NCBI GenBank assembly: GCA_030639555.1
Contig: DAOWCM010000124.1
Coordinates: 1 to 6,514, forward strand
Length of the DNA stretch: 6,514 nt
Reading direction: 5' to 3'
Source of the DNA: Candidatus Eiseniibacteriota bacterium
GTDB lineage: Bacteria; Joyebacterota; Joyebacteria; Joyebacterales; Joyebacteraceae
In this document: positions 5,081 through 6,514 of the stretch, piece after piece
Numbering within the stretch: position 1 is the stretch's first letter
Layout of the letters: the number at the start of each line of letters is the position of its first letter
Program-made: the position numbers and the translations under genes
Notes under the pieces: generated by a model
The model's input: the letters and a program-made list of their open reading frames with translations, nothing else
Told to the model about the DNA's origin: nothing
The model's database searches: none

Positions 5081-6514
5081 ATGGAACCGACCGAAACCAC
5101 AAGCGAAGAGATGACGATCCGGATCAAGCTCGACGGAGTGCCCGTCGAGGTCGAGAGCGGCACGACCATCCTAACGGCCGCATCGACGGCCGGGATAACC
5201 ATCCCTACGCTGTGCTACTACCGTGGGCTGGGATCGGCCGGCGCGTGCAGGCTCTGCGTCGTCGAGCTCAAGACCGACCGCGGGAGCAGGCTCGTTCCCG
5301 CGTGCCACCACGCCATCGACGAGCCCGCGGAGGTGCTCACCCACTCACCGCGGGTGGTCGCGTCCCGGCGGATGACCATCGAGCTGCTGCTTGCGCGCTG
5401 TCCCGACGTTCCGGCGCTCAAGGACCTCGCCGAGGAATACGGCGTTGCGACGCCGCGCTTCGCTCCCGATGACGATGATTGCATTCTCTGCGGGCTCTGC
5501 GTCAGGACGTGCCGGGAGCTCATGGAGATCGACGCGCTGAGCATGGTCGGTCGTGGGTGGAACAGGCGCGTCGCGCCGCCCTACGACAGGAAGTCACTGG
5601 TGTGCATGAGCTGCGGCGCGTGCGCCTTCGTCTGCCCTACCGGGCGAATCAAGATCTCCGACATATACTCGGGCCTGGCGGAGGAGAACCTGTCTACGTA
5701 CGACGAGAGGCTCGTTCCCGTCGGCAACATACGCCTCTCCTACCCTCAGCAGATCCCGAAGGTCCCGGTGATCGATCGAGACAACTGTGTCCACTTCAAG
5801 ACAGGGGCATGCGGCGCGTGTGAGAGGGTCTGCACGGTCGGAGCGATCGACTACGAGCAGGAGGACCGCGAGGAGGAGCTGAACGTGGGCGCGGTCATCG
5901 TCACGCCCGGGTTCGCCCACTACGACGCGAAGCAGAAGGGAGCGCTCGGCTTCGGTCGGTACGCCAACGTCATGACGAACCTGCAGTTCGAGCGCGTCCT
6001 GAGCGCGTCGGGCCCGTGCGGCGGAGAGGTCCGGCGCCCGTCGGACGGTTCGCATCCCAGGAAGATAGCGTTCCTGCAGTGCGTGGGCTCCCGTGATACG
6101 AACGAGGAGGGGAAGCCGTACTGCTCCTCGATCTGCTGCATGGCGTCCATCAAGGAGGCGGTGATCGCCCGGGAGCACGACTCGAACGTAGAGCCGACCA
6201 TCTTCTATATAGACATTCGGACCCAGGGCAAGGAATTCGAGCGGTATTTCGAGGACGCGCGCGACAAGCACGGTATCACGTTCAGGCGAAGCAACGTCGC
6301 GAAGATCTACGAGAGACCCGACACCAAGAACCTGGTCCTCAAGTACGTCGACGAGGAGACGGAGGAAATCACCGAGGAGGAGTTCGACCTCGTGGTCCTC
6401 GCCGCGGGGCTCGTGCCACACCGGAGCAACAAGGCGCTGTCTGAGAGCCTCGGCATACGGCTGAACGAGCACTGCTTCTGTAAGGGGCACACTTATCAGT
6501 GGACCACGGGCGAG
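5081..6514 (+). CDS. NuoG-type [2Fe-2S]/ferredoxin module fused to HdrA C-terminal half (partial, runs off window)
   Basis: 478 codons are visible, with no stop before the right edge. Residues 11-80 are a NuoG/HydA-like plant-type ferredoxin with C45-x10-C56-x2-C59-x15-C75. Two [4Fe-4S] motifs follow (C134, C137, C140, C144; C175, C178, C181, C185 with CPTG). The NuoG His-Cys cluster expected between them and the ferredoxin is absent. From about residue 230 the sequence is the second half of HdrA: a [4Fe-4S] set C236, C244, C247, C251, then GAVIVTPGFAHYD, QCVGSRD (333-339), YCSSICCMASIKEA (347-360), FYIDIR and VVLAAGLVP. No GxGxxG flavin motif is seen in this protein; that part of HdrA lies in the gene at 884. 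The start could also be ATG 5111, where family similarity begins; neither ATG has a clear Shine-Dalgarno. It lies 25 bases after the previous stop, same operon. HdrB/HdrC or MvhD-like partners are expected downstream. Confidence 0.93.
   Translation, partial: MEPTETTSEEMTIRIKLDGVPVEVESGTTILTAASTAGITIPTLCYYRGLGSAGACRLCVVELKTDRGSRLVPACHHAIDEPAEVLTHSPRVVASRRMTIELLLARCPDVPALKDLAEEYGVATPRFAPDDDDCILCGLCVRTCRELMEIDALSMVGRGWNRRVAPPYDRKSLVCMSCGACAFVCPTGRIKISDIYSGLAEENLSTYDERLVPVGNIRLSYPQQIPKVPVIDRDNCVHFKTGACGACERVCTVGAIDYEQEDREEELNVGAVIVTPGFAHYDAKQKGALGFGRYANVMTNLQFERVLSASGPCGGEVRRPSDGSHPRKIAFLQCVGSRDTNEEGKPYCSSICCMASIKEAVIAREHDSNVEPTIFYIDIRTQGKEFERYFEDARDKHGITFRRSNVAKIYERPDTKNLVLKYVDEETEEITEEEFDLVVLAAGLVPHRSNKALSESLGIRLNEHCFCKGHTYQWTTGE

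Overview
The window reads as part of a GC-rich genome of an anaerobic bacterium, probably from a poorly cultured lineage. The reasons are wall-to-wall iron-sulfur flavoproteins of the heterodisulfide reductase (HdrA) and NADH dehydrogenase (NuoE/F/G) types, no sign of oxygen-linked genes, a bacterial Shine-Dalgarno before the first gene, and free use of AGG and ATA codons despite the high GC. No taxon can be named from this sequence alone.

Layout. Positions 1-426 hold no convincing gene, but contain a plausible sigma70-type promoter (about 110-138) and several strong inverted repeats, including a tRNA-sized, CCA-ended fold at 155-230. A small seven-cysteine protein follows (427-669). A 214-base gap with a strong hairpin comes next. 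Then a tight same-strand operon begins: (i) 884-1816, the N-terminal half of HdrA fused to a NuoE-type [2Fe-2S] domain; (ii) 1819-5055, a NuoF-type protein with an N-terminal thioredoxin-like [2Fe-2S] domain and a C-terminal GltD/NfnB-type NADPH-dependent module, interrupted by one in-frame TAG at 2224-2226; (iii) 5081 to the window edge, a NuoG-type [2Fe-2S] plus ferredoxin module fused to the C-terminal half of HdrA, truncated by the end of the window.

Taken together, the domain order along the DNA is HdrA-N, NuoE, NuoF, GltD, NuoG-N, HdrA-C. It looks as if a NuoEFG/GltD cassette sits inside an interrupted HdrA. The FAD-binding fold of HdrA would have to be assembled from two different polypeptides. 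The likely function, by inference from the families, is a soluble electron-bifurcating or -confurcating complex joining NAD(H), NADP(H), ferredoxin and an HdrBC-type or other partner encoded beyond the right edge. The two points most worth checking are the split HdrA and the in-frame amber codon.
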